Shown here one piece after another: positions 12,819-21,811 of a stretch of 64,000 nt of DNA. Position 1 is the first letter of the stretch. Each line of letters opens with the position of its first letter. Both the position numbers and the translations under genes were made by a program. The notes under the pieces are model-generated. The model was not told the origin of the DNA. It searched no databases and was given only the letters and a program-made list of their open reading frames with translations. The DNA is from Nocardia beijingensis NBRC 16342 (GTDB taxonomy: Bacteria; Actinomycetota; Actinomycetes; Mycobacteriales; Mycobacteriaceae), in contig NZ_BDBC01000019.1 of assembly GCF_001612785.1 (NCBI RefSeq), positions 1-64,000 of the forward strand, read 5' to 3'.

Positions 12819-13628
12819 CTAGCGGAACGCCAGTGCCCCGAGCGTGTCGGCGTGCCGATAGCGCAGGTACTTCTCGACGGTCGCGGCATCGAGCGCTCCG
12901 GTGGCCGTCGCCAGCGTCACCACCACGAATTCCTTCTCGTCGCCGTCCTTCCACTTGCCGGTGGCGTAGCCCTTGATATAGCTACCGGGGCGCAGCCTCA
13001 GGTCCGCGTCGGTGAACCGGTCCTTCGCCGCGGCGGCCCGGCCCTCGTCGGCCATGCCGAGCACGAACTGGGTGAGCATGAGGGCGCCGCCCTCGGCGCG
13101 ATACACCAGCTCCGCCGCGTAGACACAGCCGAGATCGGTGAGTTTGCCCGCCGCCTCGATGGGATGGCAGTCGGCGTGATCGCGGCCGTCGACCCACTCG
13201 GCGTGCAGTTCGACGCGATCGAACCGGAAGTCCCAGTCCTTGGCGTATTCGGTGTAACTCAGCCTGCCCGGCGAGGGGCGCGCACCACGCGACGAAGGGC
13301 TCGCGGGTCGCGTGCCGGTAGCGCCGCCGGCGCGAGTGGTCGCTTCGGCCGACGTGATCGCGGCTTGCGCGTGCCCCTGCTCGCGGGGCGACAGCGCCAC
13401 GCCGATACCGACCGCGACCAGCACGGCGACGACGCCTGACACCAGCGCGACGATCACCCCGGCGCGGGACTTGGGCGACGGGGGCGGCAGCGGCGGCGCC
13501 TCCCACGCCTGGATCGGATACGCGCTCGGCGGGGACATCGTTCCCCAGTCCGGCGCGTACCGAGCCTCCTCCGGTTTCCCGTGATTCGATGGGCCACCGC
13601 CGAATCCGGAGCCGGACGGATAGGTCAT
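12819..13628 (-). CDS. proline-rich single-pass membrane protein of unknown function
   Basis: This 269-residue protein starts with a Gly/Ser/Pro-rich cytoplasmic segment (residues 1-52), then one membrane helix (about 54-82, GVIVALVSGVVAVLVAVGIG), a Thr/Ser/Pro linker, and an exported C-terminal domain of about 150 residues with one cysteine pair (in HADCHPIEAAG and LGCVYAAELV). The organisation is common for actinobacterial envelope proteins. I do not recognise the outer domain. GGGAGGG precedes ATG 13628. The gene runs in the same direction as the upstream MMPL transporter with about 100 bases between, so they may share a transcript. Confidence 0.8.
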   Translation of the reverse strand: MTYPSGSGFGGGPSNHGKPEEARYAPDWGTMSPPSAYPIQAWEAPPLPPPSPKSRAGVIVALVSGVVAVLVAVGIGVALSPREQGHAQAAITSAEATTRAGGATGTRPASPSSRGARPSPGRLSYTEYAKDWDFRFDRVELHAEWVDGRDHADCHPIEAAGKLTDLGCVYAAELVYRAEGGALMLTQFVLGMADEGRAAAAKDRFTDADLRLRPGSYIKGYATGKWKDGDEKEFVVVTLATATGALDAATVEKYLRYRHADTLGALAFR

Positions 13629-13732
13629 CGCGATCGCCCTCCCACTCTGCCCGCGGCCGTCCCACCCGTGTGGGCCTCCCCGAAGCCGCCCGAGCGACCC
13701 TACCCGATCGGGCCTGTTCGGGCGCTCCGGAA

Positions 13733-15943
13733 TCAGAGCCGGACCGGCTGAAGCCAGTCCTCGCGCCCGGCGGCCGTCGGGGCGGAAGGAGCCTCTTCGA
13801 TCCCGAACCGCTCGTGCAGCCTGCGCAGCGGTCCGGGCGCGTACCAGTTCCAGTGACCGAGCAACTCCATCGCGGCGGGCAGCAGGAAGCCGCGCACCAG
13901 GGTCGCGTCCACCAGCACGGCGAGCGGAAGCCCGATGCCGAACGCCTTCATGAAGGTGATGTCGGAGGCGAGGAAGCCGAGGAAGACCAGTGAGATCAGG
14001 ACCGCGGCGGCGGTGACGATCCGGCCGATCCGCTCCAGCCCGGAGGTGACGGCCAGCGCGTTCGACCTGGTGCGCCGGTACTCCTCGCGGATGCGGGCCA
14101 GCAGGAACACCTGGTAGTCCATGGCGAGACCGAACGCGACGCCGAACAGCATGACCGGGACGGTCGGCGGCAGGTCGCCGGTGACGGTGAAGCCGAGCAG
14201 CCCGGACAGGTGCCCGTCCTGGAAGATCCACACCAGCGCGCCGAAGGTCGCGGTGAGGCTCAGGAAGCTGAGCACGACGGCCAGCAGCGGCAGCACGACG
14301 CTCCCGGTGAGCAGGAACAGCACCACCACCATGATCAGCACGACGAAGGCCAGCGCGTAGGGCAGCGCCGAGACCACCGAGCCGATCGCGTCCGCGTTGG
14401 CCGCCGCAACGCCGCCGACCAGCACCGGCGAGGCGGCGGGCGCCGCACGCACGTCGGCGGCGATGCGGTCGAGCACGGTGGGATCGGTGCTGTCGGGGAC
14501 GACCGTCAGGTAGGCGGCGTTCGCGGCGCGGAAGCGGTCATCGGCCGCGGTGGGCGGGGCGAGCAGGCCGCCGTGGCTGTAGCTGCCGGTGGCGGTGTCG
14601 ACCCGGCGGACGTCATCGATCTCCGACAGTTCCCTGGCGTAGGCGTCCAATCCGGCCGCGCTGTAGGCGCTTTCGGGCAGCACCACGAACAGCCCGTTCT
14701 GTTCGGTGGCGGCGAAGTCGCGCTGGATGGTCTCGGTGACCTGCCGGTTGTTCATCGACTCCGGCAACGACCGCTCGTCGGGGAAGCCGAGTTTCACACC
14801 GAGGAACGGCGCGCCGAGCACGAGCAGCAGGACGGTCACCGCCAAGCCGATCGGCACCGGCCGCATCATCACGAACCGCGCCAAGCGGTGCCAAGCGCCC
14901 TCGCCCGGCGCGGGACGGGCCGCGCGCAGGAACCACCACAGCTGACCGTTGTCGATCTTGGTGCCGAGCAGGAACAGGATCGCGGGCAGCACGGTCAGCG
15001 ACACCGTCGCGGCGATCACCGCGACGGCCAGACCGGCGTATCCCATCGACCGCACGGCCAACAGCGGGAAGAACAGCAGGCCGGACAGCGCGACAGCGAC
15101 GGTGACGGCGGAGAACAGGACGGTCCGGCCGGCCGAGCGCATGGTCGCGGACACCGCGGCGGCGGGCTGCTGTCCGGCGACCAGTTCGTCACGGTAGCGG
15201 CTGATGATGAGCAGGCTGTAGTCGATCGCCAGGCCGAGGCCGAGCAGGGTGGCGACGTTGGTCGCGGTGGCCGCCAGGTCGGTGACGCTCGCGATCAGCC
15301 ACAGCGCGCCCATGGTGATCATCACCGTGATCATGGCGACCACCAGCGGCAGGCTGGCCGCGACCAGACCGCCGAACACCAGCAGCAGCGCGATCAGCGT
15401 GATCGGGAACGCGATGGACTCGCCCAACACGACGTCCTTCTCGCTCTGCTGCACGGTTTCGTGCAGCAGCATCGCGTAGCCGCCGACCCGCACCTCCAGC
15501 GGGCCGTGGGCGCCGCCGAATCGGTCGGCCAGATCGCCGACCCGCTTGTCGACCTCCGCCTCCTCGCCGAGGATGCTCGCGACGATCAGGCCCTTGGTCC
15601 CGTCGGTGCTGCGCAGCGCGGGCGATTTGTCGGTCCAGTACGAGGTCACGCCCGCGACGCCGGATTCCGACTTCAGCTCGGTGACCAGATTCGTCGCCGC
15701 GGTGGCCGCGGCGTCGTCGTCCACCGACCGGCGGGTCTGCACCAGCAGCACGAAGTTCGGGGTGGCCTGGCCGAAGGTGTCGCGCAGCACCTCGGTCGCC
15801 CGGCTCGATTCGCTGTCGGGGTCGATGTACCCACCGCCCTGCACTTTGTCGAACAGCGTCGCGCTCAGTGTGCCCATCGCCAGCGCGAGCACCGCGAACA
15901 CGGCCAGGATCCACCGGCTGCGCCGCCTGGTCAGTTCGAACAC
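13733..15943 (-). CDS. MMPL-family RND transporter
   Basis: This 736-residue integral membrane protein has the duplicated MMPL plan: a membrane helix at the N-terminus, an exported domain of about 140 residues (RATEVLRDTFGQATPNFVLL onward), a bundle of five or six helices with GLAIDYSLLIISRYRDEL, a cytoplasmic loop, a second exported domain (FPDERSLPESMNNRQV onward), and a second bundle with GLAMDYQVFLLARIREEY. The Asp-Tyr pairs in both bundles (AIDYS and AMDYQ) are the conserved proton-relay positions of the family. MMPL proteins export lipids and siderophores to the mycolic envelope. GTG 15943 gives the usual FELTRRRSRW start. ATG 16096 would add 51 basic residues with no family counterpart. 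The cargo is unknown. Confidence 0.9.
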   Translation of the reverse strand: MFELTRRRSRWILAVFAVLALAMGTLSATLFDKVQGGGYIDPDSESSRATEVLRDTFGQATPNFVLLVQTRRSVDDDAAATAATNLVTELKSESGVAGVTSYWTDKSPALRSTDGTKGLIVASILGEEAEVDKRVGDLADRFGGAHGPLEVRVGGYAMLLHETVQQSEKDVVLGESIAFPITLIALLLVFGGLVAASLPLVVAMITVMITMGALWLIASVTDLAATATNVATLLGLGLAIDYSLLIISRYRDELVAGQQPAAAVSATMRSAGRTVLFSAVTVAVALSGLLFFPLLAVRSMGYAGLAVAVIAATVSLTVLPAILFLLGTKIDNGQLWWFLRAARPAPGEGAWHRLARFVMMRPVPIGLAVTVLLLVLGAPFLGVKLGFPDERSLPESMNNRQVTETIQRDFAATEQNGLFVVLPESAYSAAGLDAYARELSEIDDVRRVDTATGSYSHGGLLAPPTAADDRFRAANAAYLTVVPDSTDPTVLDRIAADVRAAPAASPVLVGGVAAANADAIGSVVSALPYALAFVVLIMVVVLFLLTGSVVLPLLAVVLSFLSLTATFGALVWIFQDGHLSGLLGFTVTGDLPPTVPVMLFGVAFGLAMDYQVFLLARIREEYRRTRSNALAVTSGLERIGRIVTAAAVLISLVFLGFLASDITFMKAFGIGLPLAVLVDATLVRGFLLPAAMELLGHWNWYAPGPLRRLHERFGIEEAPSAPTAAGREDWLQPVRL

Positions 15944-16331
15944 TGCGTCTACCCCTAACTCGTTCCGGTCGTACCGCTTTCGCGCTCTGCTCCAGCGGTC
16001 GCCGGTCGGCAACCTGCCCGGCGCGCCATCCGCGGCGCGCCGGTGCGCCGACACCTGACACTCGGCACCGGAGCCGGATGCGTGCGCCAGCGCCACGGCA
16101 TCCTAGCAACGCGGGACAAACTCCGGTGAGCCCGAACACATTCCGTCGGTGCGCCGAGTCGGGTCACCGGCCTGCGAGCGACTCCGCTCCCCGGCGTGGG
16201 AAGGCGAGGAACCGGCCGGTCCTCCGAGCGGGAACGTAGTCGACGCCACGGCTGCGCGACGATCCAGCGAACGGATGAGAGGCTCGACCCATGCATCGCA
16301 ACGCACTCCCGCGGCTCCGGACGAGCGCGGC
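15944..16331. other. divergent intergenic region between MMPL and lycopene cyclase genes
   Basis: This 388-base region contains the promoters of both divergent genes. Its length depends on start choice, since upstream ATGs exist in frame on both sides (16096 minus; 16149 and 16275 plus). No clear operator or hairpin was seen. Confidence 0.4.
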
Positions 16332-17444
16332 GTGAAGCCGGACCTGGTCGTCTGCGGTCTCGGCCCGGCCGGACGCGCCCTCGCCCACCGCGCCGGGCTG
16401 CGCGGGCTCACGGTCACCGCGATCGATCCCGCGCCGGAGCGCCGGTGGACGGCCACCTACGGGATGTGGGCCGACGAACTGCCGGGTTGGCTGTCGCCTC
16501 AGGTCGTCGCGGCGACGGTGGCCCGGCCGATGGCCTGGGGAACGCGCGCCCACCGGGTGGACCGCCCGTACGTCGTGCTCGACACCGCAGGATTGCAGTC
16601 CGCGCTGCACCTGGGCGACGCGAACGTGGTGTCCGATCGCGTGGTCCGGGTCGGCCCCCGCCAGGTGACCTCGGCGTCCGGCGCGACGATCACAGCCGCC
16701 CGGGTGGTCGACGCGCGTGGACTCGCCCGCTCACCCGCCCGTGCCGAGCAGACCGCATACGGCCTCGTCGTGGACGTGGGCCGCTGCGCCGGGCTCGACC
16801 CGCTGTTCATGGACTGGCGTCCGGACAACGGCGCCGACCCCGGCGACCCGCCCTCGTTCCTCTACGCCGTTCCGCTGGACGACGAGCGGATGCTGCTCGA
16901 GGAGACCTGCTTGGCGGGCCGCCCAGCCCTGACGGGTGCGCAACTGCGCACCCGCTTGCTGGCACGGCTGCGCGCCAGAGACGTCCGGCTCACCGGAGAC
17001 GAGCCCGTGGAGCACGTTCGTTTCCCGGTCCAGGGCGGCCGTCCCGGGTCGCGCAGGTTCGGTGCGGCGGGCGGGTTCCTGCATCCGGCGACCGGGTACA
17101 GCGTCGGCTCCGCGCTGGCCGCCGCCGACGCGGTCGCCGCGGGCCGGGACGTATGGCCCGCCACGGCACGCGTCGTCCACCGGTTGCGCGGCGCCGGGCT
17201 GCGCGCGCTGCTGGCGTTGCCGCCGGGCGATCTCCCGCTGTTCTTCGACACGTTCTTCGGGCTGTCCCCGGACGCGCAACGCGCGTATCTGTCCGGCCGC
17301 ACCGACCTGGCGGGCACGGTGAGGGCGATGAGCGCACTGTTCGCCGCGCTGCCCGGACCGCTGCGCCGCCGTGTCGCGGCCGCGACACTCGGAGTCGCGG
17401 TTCCCTCGCGAGGTCGGCGGGCTTCGGCCATGATGGGAGCATGA
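16332..17444 (+). CDS. lycopene cyclase-family flavoprotein
   Basis: This 370-residue protein has the FAD-binding start KPDLVVCGLGPAGRAL (GxGPAG at 9-14) followed by the lycopene beta-cyclase pattern: RRWTATYGMWADEL, the stretch FLYAVPLDDERMLLEETCLA with its LEET motif, and GGFLHPATGYSVGSAL near the C-terminus. The family cyclises lycopene ends to beta-ionone rings in carotenoid synthesis. No other crt gene is in the window, so the gene is detached from its pathway. GTG 16332 sits right before the FAD fold; an ATG at 16275 is an alternative. The stop overlaps the start of ku by ATGA, so the two are translationally coupled. Confidence 0.85.
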   Translation: MKPDLVVCGLGPAGRALAHRAGLRGLTVTAIDPAPERRWTATYGMWADELPGWLSPQVVAATVARPMAWGTRAHRVDRPYVVLDTAGLQSALHLGDANVVSDRVVRVGPRQVTSASGATITAARVVDARGLARSPARAEQTAYGLVVDVGRCAGLDPLFMDWRPDNGADPGDPPSFLYAVPLDDERMLLEETCLAGRPALTGAQLRTRLLARLRARDVRLTGDEPVEHVRFPVQGGRPGSRRFGAAGGFLHPATGYSVGSALAAADAVAAGRDVWPATARVVHRLRGAGLRALLALPPGDLPLFFDTFFGLSPDAQRAYLSGRTDLAGTVRAMSALFAALPGPLRRRVAAATLGVAVPSRGRRASAMMGA

Positions 17445-18409
17445 GATCGATCTGGAAGGGCTCGATCGCATTCGGGCTGGTGAACGTTCCGGTGAAGGTG
17501 TACACCGCCACCGAGGACCACGACATCCGGTTCCATCAGGTGCACGCCAAGGATGGAGGACGGATCAAATACGACCGCGTCTGCACCGTGTGCGGCGAAT
17601 CGGTCCAGTTCACCGAGATCGACAAAGCCTACGAGTCGCCCGACGGCGACAAGGTGATCCTCAGCGACGAGGACTTCGCGAAACTGCCCGTAGCGGAGAA
17701 ACACGAGATCCCGGTGCTGCAGTTCGTGCCGTCGGAGCAGATCGATCCGATCCTGTTCGAGAAGAGCTACTACCTGGAGCCGGACTCCAGCACGCCGAAG
17801 GCCTACGTCCTGCTGGCCCGGACGCTGGAGAAGATCGAACGCACCGCCCTGGTGTACTTCACGCTGCGGCAGAAGACCCGGCTGGCCGCCCTGCGCGTGC
17901 GCGAGGGCATTCTGGTGGTCCAGACGCTGCTGTGGCCGGACGAAGTGCGCTCGGTGGACTTCGAATCCCTCGACGGTGTCGCCGAGCCCCGGCCGCAGGA
18001 GATCAAGATGGCCGAGACGCTCGTCGAGGCCATGTCCGACGACTTCGATCCGGAGCAGTTCACCGACGAGTACCAGATCGAATTGAAACGCGTGCTCGAC
18101 GAGGCGATCGCCAGCGGCACCGGCAAAGTGCCCGAGCAGCCGGAACTCGCCCCGAGCGGGATGGATGCCGAGGTGGTCGATCTGGTCGCCGCACTGCAAC
18201 GCAGCCTGGAGGCCAGTGGTCGCAGGACGGCGGGCGGCGACGGGGGCGAGCCGAAGAAGACCGCGAAGAAGGCCGCCGCCAAGAGCGCAGGCGGCAAGAG
18301 CGGCGCCGCCAAGAGCAGCGCGGCGAAGTCCGGCGCGTCCAAGAGCGCGGCGAAGAAGACACCGGCGAAGAAGGCGGCCAAGAAGGCTCCGGCTCGCAAG
18401 GGCGCCTGA
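17441..18409 (+). CDS. ku: non-homologous end-joining protein Ku
   Basis: The 322-residue protein is a bacterial Ku. It starts with RSIWKGSIAFGLVNVPVKVY and shows IRFHQVHAKDGGRIKYDRVC, LARTLEKIERTALVYFTLR and REGILVVQTLLWPDEVR, all classic. Ku binds DNA ends as a homodimer and recruits LigD. Residues from about 265 to the end form an Ala/Lys/Ser-rich basic tail with repeated AAKS and AKKT units, the lysine-rich extension known to enhance DNA binding in mycobacterial Ku. No ligD is in the window. The ATG overlaps the lycopene cyclase stop (ATGA). Confidence 0.97.
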   Translation: MRSIWKGSIAFGLVNVPVKVYTATEDHDIRFHQVHAKDGGRIKYDRVCTVCGESVQFTEIDKAYESPDGDKVILSDEDFAKLPVAEKHEIPVLQFVPSEQIDPILFEKSYYLEPDSSTPKAYVLLARTLEKIERTALVYFTLRQKTRLAALRVREGILVVQTLLWPDEVRSVDFESLDGVAEPRPQEIKMAETLVEAMSDDFDPEQFTDEYQIELKRVLDEAIASGTGKVPEQPELAPSGMDAEVVDLVAALQRSLEASGRRTAGGDGGEPKKTAKKAAAKSAGGKSGAAKSSAAKSGASKSAAKKTPAKKAAKKAPARKGA

Positions 18410-18434
18410 TCGTCCTCTACGCGAGCCGACGACG

Positions 18435-19157
18435 TCAGTCCCGCGCCGCGCGCCGCCTGCCCTCTTCGAAGAACTCCAGCAGGGCCGCGACGGTGTGCAC
18501 GGCGGTGCGGGGCCGGAGCGCGCCGAACGGCGCGTTCCAGAAGTCGCCGCCGCGCGGACGCCACGGCCCGATGTAGGCGTAGGGCCCGGGGTGGGCGTCG
18601 TCCCCGGGCGAGACCCCGTAGTTCACCTCATCGACGGTGCTCGCCAGATCGAAATGTTCCGGCCACAGCACGGGCGTCGTATCGGACGCCAGGCAGCGTA
18701 ACGCCTTGTCCCCGAGAGCGAACCAGTCTTCGATCAACCCGGCCGCCGACGGGTCCACTTCGATCGCCGCGTCGGGATCCACGCCGGTGGTGGCGGAGTA
18801 GACGCCCTCCGGCGCCACCGGTTCGAAGCCTGCGGCCGCGGCGAGCTCCCGATAGGTCCCCGCCAGCCGGGCCCGCCCTGCCGGCCAGACCAGCTCGTCC
18901 CCGGCAACCGACACCGGCCACCGCACGCCGCCGAAACCTCGCGGCACGACTCCCAACCGAATGGTGCCGAACTCCCGGTACTGCGGCCCGGCGATCAACA
19001 ACTCGGCGACCGCGTGCAATCCGACTCGTGAGCGCCGATACGTCATCTCGTCCACCCACGCATCATCTCCGCTGCCGCTACCCCTGCGCACAGGTTCGGC
19101 GGGAGAGCTGCCGTCTCGCTGCCACGAGGGCTCGTCCGGCGCGGGTGCTCCGCTCAC
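18435..19157 (-). CDS. conserved hypothetical protein coupled to the NADH dehydrogenase-like gene
   Basis: This 240-residue soluble protein has no recognised domain. It contains the strings RLGVVPRGFGGVRWPVSV, AGTYRELAAAAGFEPV and YIGPWRPRGGDFWNAPFG, and is rich in Trp, Gly and Asp. No signal peptide or membrane segment was seen. The GTG start at 19157 overlaps the stop of the upstream flavoprotein gene in a GTGA arrangement, which supports both the start choice and a shared transcript. The first 35 residues are disordered-looking (Pro/Ser/Arg), so an internal start at the ATG before TYRRSRVG is possible. Confidence 0.7.
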   Translation of the reverse strand: MSGAPAPDEPSWQRDGSSPAEPVRRGSGSGDDAWVDEMTYRRSRVGLHAVAELLIAGPQYREFGTIRLGVVPRGFGGVRWPVSVAGDELVWPAGRARLAGTYRELAAAAGFEPVAPEGVYSATTGVDPDAAIEVDPSAAGLIEDWFALGDKALRCLASDTTPVLWPEHFDLASTVDEVNYGVSPGDDAHPGPYAYIGPWRPRGGDFWNAPFGALRPRTAVHTVAALLEFFEEGRRRAARD

Positions 19158-20485
19158 CCCGGCTGCGCGGGAATGCCCTCGCTGGAGCCGAAGCTGGCTT
19201 CCTCGCCGCTGACGAGTCCGAGTAGCGCGAGCGGCCGTGGCGTCACCGCGATGGTCAGGTAGGAGACCGTGATCGCCCAGCGGTTCACCGCCCTCGGCAC
19301 GGCGAAGGTGTGATAGGCGCGCGTCACCGCCTTGGCCGGCAGGCCGGACAGGCGGATGCCCATCGGGTTGGCGACCGCGAAGCGCGGCCCGAGGTCGACG
19401 ACCAGCCCCAGGTCGCGGTGCTTGTAGTCGGCGGCCGTGCCGATGCCGAGGCTGGCCGCGACGTTCCTGGCGAGCGTCTTGCCCTGCCGCCCGGCGTGCT
19501 GCGCCGTCGGCGGGGTGATCCGGCCCGGCTTGGTGAGGTCGGGCACCGCGGCCGCGTCACCGCCCGCGAAGACGTCCGGATGGCCGGGCACGGTCAGTTT
19601 CGCGTCGACGACCAGGCGGCCCTTCTCCAGCGGCAGGCCGAGCGTGCCGAGCACCGGTGCGCCGGTCACACCGGTGACCCACGCGACGGTGTGGGTCGGC
19701 ACCACCGTGCCGTCGGTGAGCACGACCGAGTTCTCGTCGAGTTTCGTCAGCGAGGTCTCCAGCCGGATCTCGATGCCGCGTTTGCGCAGCACCTTCAGCA
19801 CCTTGTCGCTGAGCCGCTCCCCGACCTCCGGCATCACCCTCGGGGCCATGTCGAGCAGGAGGAAACGCACTTCCGCGGGGTCGAATCCGCGACGTGCGGC
19901 GTAGGCGTCGGCGAGGGCGCGCAATTGCGCGACGAGTTCGGTCCCCGCGTAGGAGGCCCCCACGACCACCACCGTGCGGCGTGCCCGGCGTACTTCGGGG
20001 TCCTGCTCGTCGTCGGCGAGTTCGAGCTGCCGCAACAACTGCTCGCGCAGGTAGAGCGCCTCAGCGACGGTCTTGAGCCCCCGAGCGTGCTCGGCCAGAC
20101 CCGGTATGTCGAACAGCCGGGTGACCGATCCGGGGGTGAGCACCAGGCGATCCCAGGACAGCTCCCGTGGCGGGTAATGCTCGCCGGAAACGGTGATCGT
20201 CTTGTTCCGCAGATCGACCGACCGGGCGTTGGCGACCACCAACCGGACCCGCGGCAGCGAATCGGCCAGCGAGATGGCGACGAACCGAGGGTCGATCAGG
20301 CCGCCGGCCACGTCCGGCAGCAGCGGCGTGTAGAGCATGTAGTCGTTGGGCGTGACGAGCACGATCTCGATGTCCCGATTCGCCTTGGCCACGATGCGGC
20401 AGAGTTTCTGGGCGCAGGTGAATCCCGCGAACCCGCTACCGACGATCACGACCCTTTCCGGGCGCGCGGTGTTCCCATCCGGCAC
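19154..20485 (-). CDS. type II NADH dehydrogenase-like flavoprotein
   Basis: This 443-residue FAD/NAD(P)H oxidoreductase has the FAD fold VVIVGSGFAGFTCAQKL, the quinone-side motif DYMLYTPLLPDVAGG, a second Rossmann fold VVVVGASYAGTELVAQL and the FAD-closing VFAGGDAAAVPD. TPPTAQHAGRQGKTLARN is typical of NDH-2. The C-terminus has hydrophobic stretches expected for a monotopic membrane enzyme. It resembles M. tuberculosis Rv1812c-type paralogues more than the main ndh; this is judged from memory. NDH-2 passes electrons from NADH to menaquinone without pumping protons. A GTG start is used with GAGGAGG upstream. Confidence 0.85.
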   Translation of the reverse strand: MPDGNTARPERVVIVGSGFAGFTCAQKLCRIVAKANRDIEIVLVTPNDYMLYTPLLPDVAGGLIDPRFVAISLADSLPRVRLVVANARSVDLRNKTITVSGEHYPPRELSWDRLVLTPGSVTRLFDIPGLAEHARGLKTVAEALYLREQLLRQLELADDEQDPEVRRARRTVVVVGASYAGTELVAQLRALADAYAARRGFDPAEVRFLLLDMAPRVMPEVGERLSDKVLKVLRKRGIEIRLETSLTKLDENSVVLTDGTVVPTHTVAWVTGVTGAPVLGTLGLPLEKGRLVVDAKLTVPGHPDVFAGGDAAAVPDLTKPGRITPPTAQHAGRQGKTLARNVAASLGIGTAADYKHRDLGLVVDLGPRFAVANPMGIRLSGLPAKAVTRAYHTFAVPRAVNRWAITVSYLTIAVTPRPLALLGLVSGEEASFGSSEGIPAQPG

Positions 20486-20572
20486 GGATACCTCCTCGGC
20501 GTCGACTCCCCGACGCGATTCCCGCCCAGGGACATCTGAAACCGCCCCTGCCGCGCCGGGACCGGCCGTGGT

Positions 20573-21070
20573 TTGGCCTGCCGAGGGGGTGGTAGTGCGT
20601 CGGTGTCCGCTGACCGGACCTACGACGGTCCCAACGCGCTCGGCCCGGTGACGCTGGAGGTGGTCGGCACCACGATCGGCACCGACGCGGCGGCGTTCGT
20701 GATGATCGTCGCGGCGTCGTTCGGCATCGCGCGCATCGTCGAACAGAATCTGGTCACCGTCGATCCCGGCGTGATCGAGGCGGCCCGCGCGGTGGGCGCG
20801 GGACCGCTGCGCATCATCCTGACGCTGCTGATCCCCGAGGCGCTCGGACCGCTGATCCTCGGCTACACCTTCGTGGTGATCGCGATCGTGGACATGTCCG
20901 CGATGGCGGGCACCGTCGGCGGCGGCGGTCTCGGCGATTTCGCCCTCGTCTACGGCTACCAGCGCTTCGACTGGCAGGTCACGCTCGTCGCGACGCTGAT
21001 CATCATCGCGGGTGTGCAGGGCATCCAGTTCTTCGGCAACTGGCTGGCCCGGAAAGTACTGCGGCGCTGA
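20573..21070 (+). pseudogene. remnant of a MetI-type methionine ABC transporter permease
   Basis: From about 20660 onward the frame reads like the C-terminal two-thirds of MetI: VVGTTIGTDAAAF, then the EAA loop of binding-protein-dependent permeases as IEAARAVGAGPLRIILTLLIPEAL, then GGLGDFALVYGYQRFDW. A normal MetI has about 80 more N-terminal residues, including the first membrane helices. Upstream of 20660 the frame holds unrelated residues and no ribosome site. No metN or metQ is nearby. It is therefore a 5'-truncated leftover. The intact stop and codon bias suggest the truncation is recent. Confidence 0.75.
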
Positions 21071-21071
21071 G

Positions 21072-21500
21072 CTACCCGGCGCCCGACGTGCAGGCGGTCA
21101 ACCGGACCTGCCCCGGCCGGGGGATGGCGCTGCCGAGATCGGGGAACGGCGGGGCGCTCGGGCCCAGGGTTTCGATGGCCCGGCGTTCGGCTTCGGCACG
21201 AGTGGCGCCCCACGCCGATCCGTGCTTGCCATCCGCGCCGCGCGCGACCGACCCGCAGGCGTTCCAGAACTGCACGACCGTCCGGCAGTCGGGAGCGCCG
21301 CAGTGGGCGCGAGCCGCGGAGTCGGCGGCGGCCGCGCTCGTGTAGTCCACCGCCGAAGTGACAACGCCCGTGCTGGACGAAAGCGCCAGGGCGCCATAGT
21401 AGGTTGCCGCCCGCGCTTCACCCGCGGGAGCGCCGACAATCGCGCAAGCGGCGGCCGAGACCGCCGCAAGCCCGATGGCAGCCTTGTGCGGCACCGACAT
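21072..21500 (-). CDS. secreted DUF4189-type protein
   Basis: The 142-residue product has a clear signal peptide (residues 1-31, ending AGEARA-ATYYGA) and a small domain with repeated Ala-rich segments and four cysteines (67, 72, 82, 137), which can form two disulfides. The patterns AARAHCGAPDCRTVVQFWNAC and AWGATRAEAERRAIE are those of DUF4189, a family of secreted proteins common in Nocardia and mycobacteria. No activity is known. GGGAGGATCC precedes ATG 21500. It is convergent with the metI remnant, with their ends almost touching. Confidence 0.85.
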   Translation of the reverse strand: MSVPHKAAIGLAAVSAAACAIVGAPAGEARAATYYGALALSSSTGVVTSAVDYTSAAAADSAARAHCGAPDCRTVVQFWNACGSVARGADGKHGSAWGATRAEAERRAIETLGPSAPPFPDLGSAIPRPGQVRLTACTSGAG

Positions 21501-21811
21501 CTGAGGATCCTCCCCGTTCCGACCGATTCGAAGCTCAGATCATCGTCCGGCCGTGCCGCTTTGTCGAAGTGCGGACTTCCCACTATCGGCGGGTGCGCCA
21601 CATCGACATCCGGCGCGCCGGTTCGCTGTCGAGCATCCGTCCTCGCCGAGCGCGGAGCATGGGCCGTGCGCGCCAGGGCTGGACCAGAGCGGTGCAGAAG
21701 CGTCATCGACCGTCGCCCGACCGCACTGCCGGGAATGTCCGCGGCGGAAACGAATCAGCCGCCGGGCACCTTGTTCCAGGCGCTACCGGCGGCTGCTCTC
21801 CGTTTCGGCGA
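21501..21811. other. intergenic region between DUF4189 gene and suf operon end
   Basis: This 311-base stretch carries the upstream region of the DUF4189 gene and the 3' flank of the suf operon. No gene or strong hairpin was seen. Confidence 0.4.

Noticed and set aside
18230..18406. Lys/Ala/Ser repeat tract at the end of ku as a repeat element
   Set aside because: It is the normal basic C-terminal tail of actinobacterial Ku, in frame.
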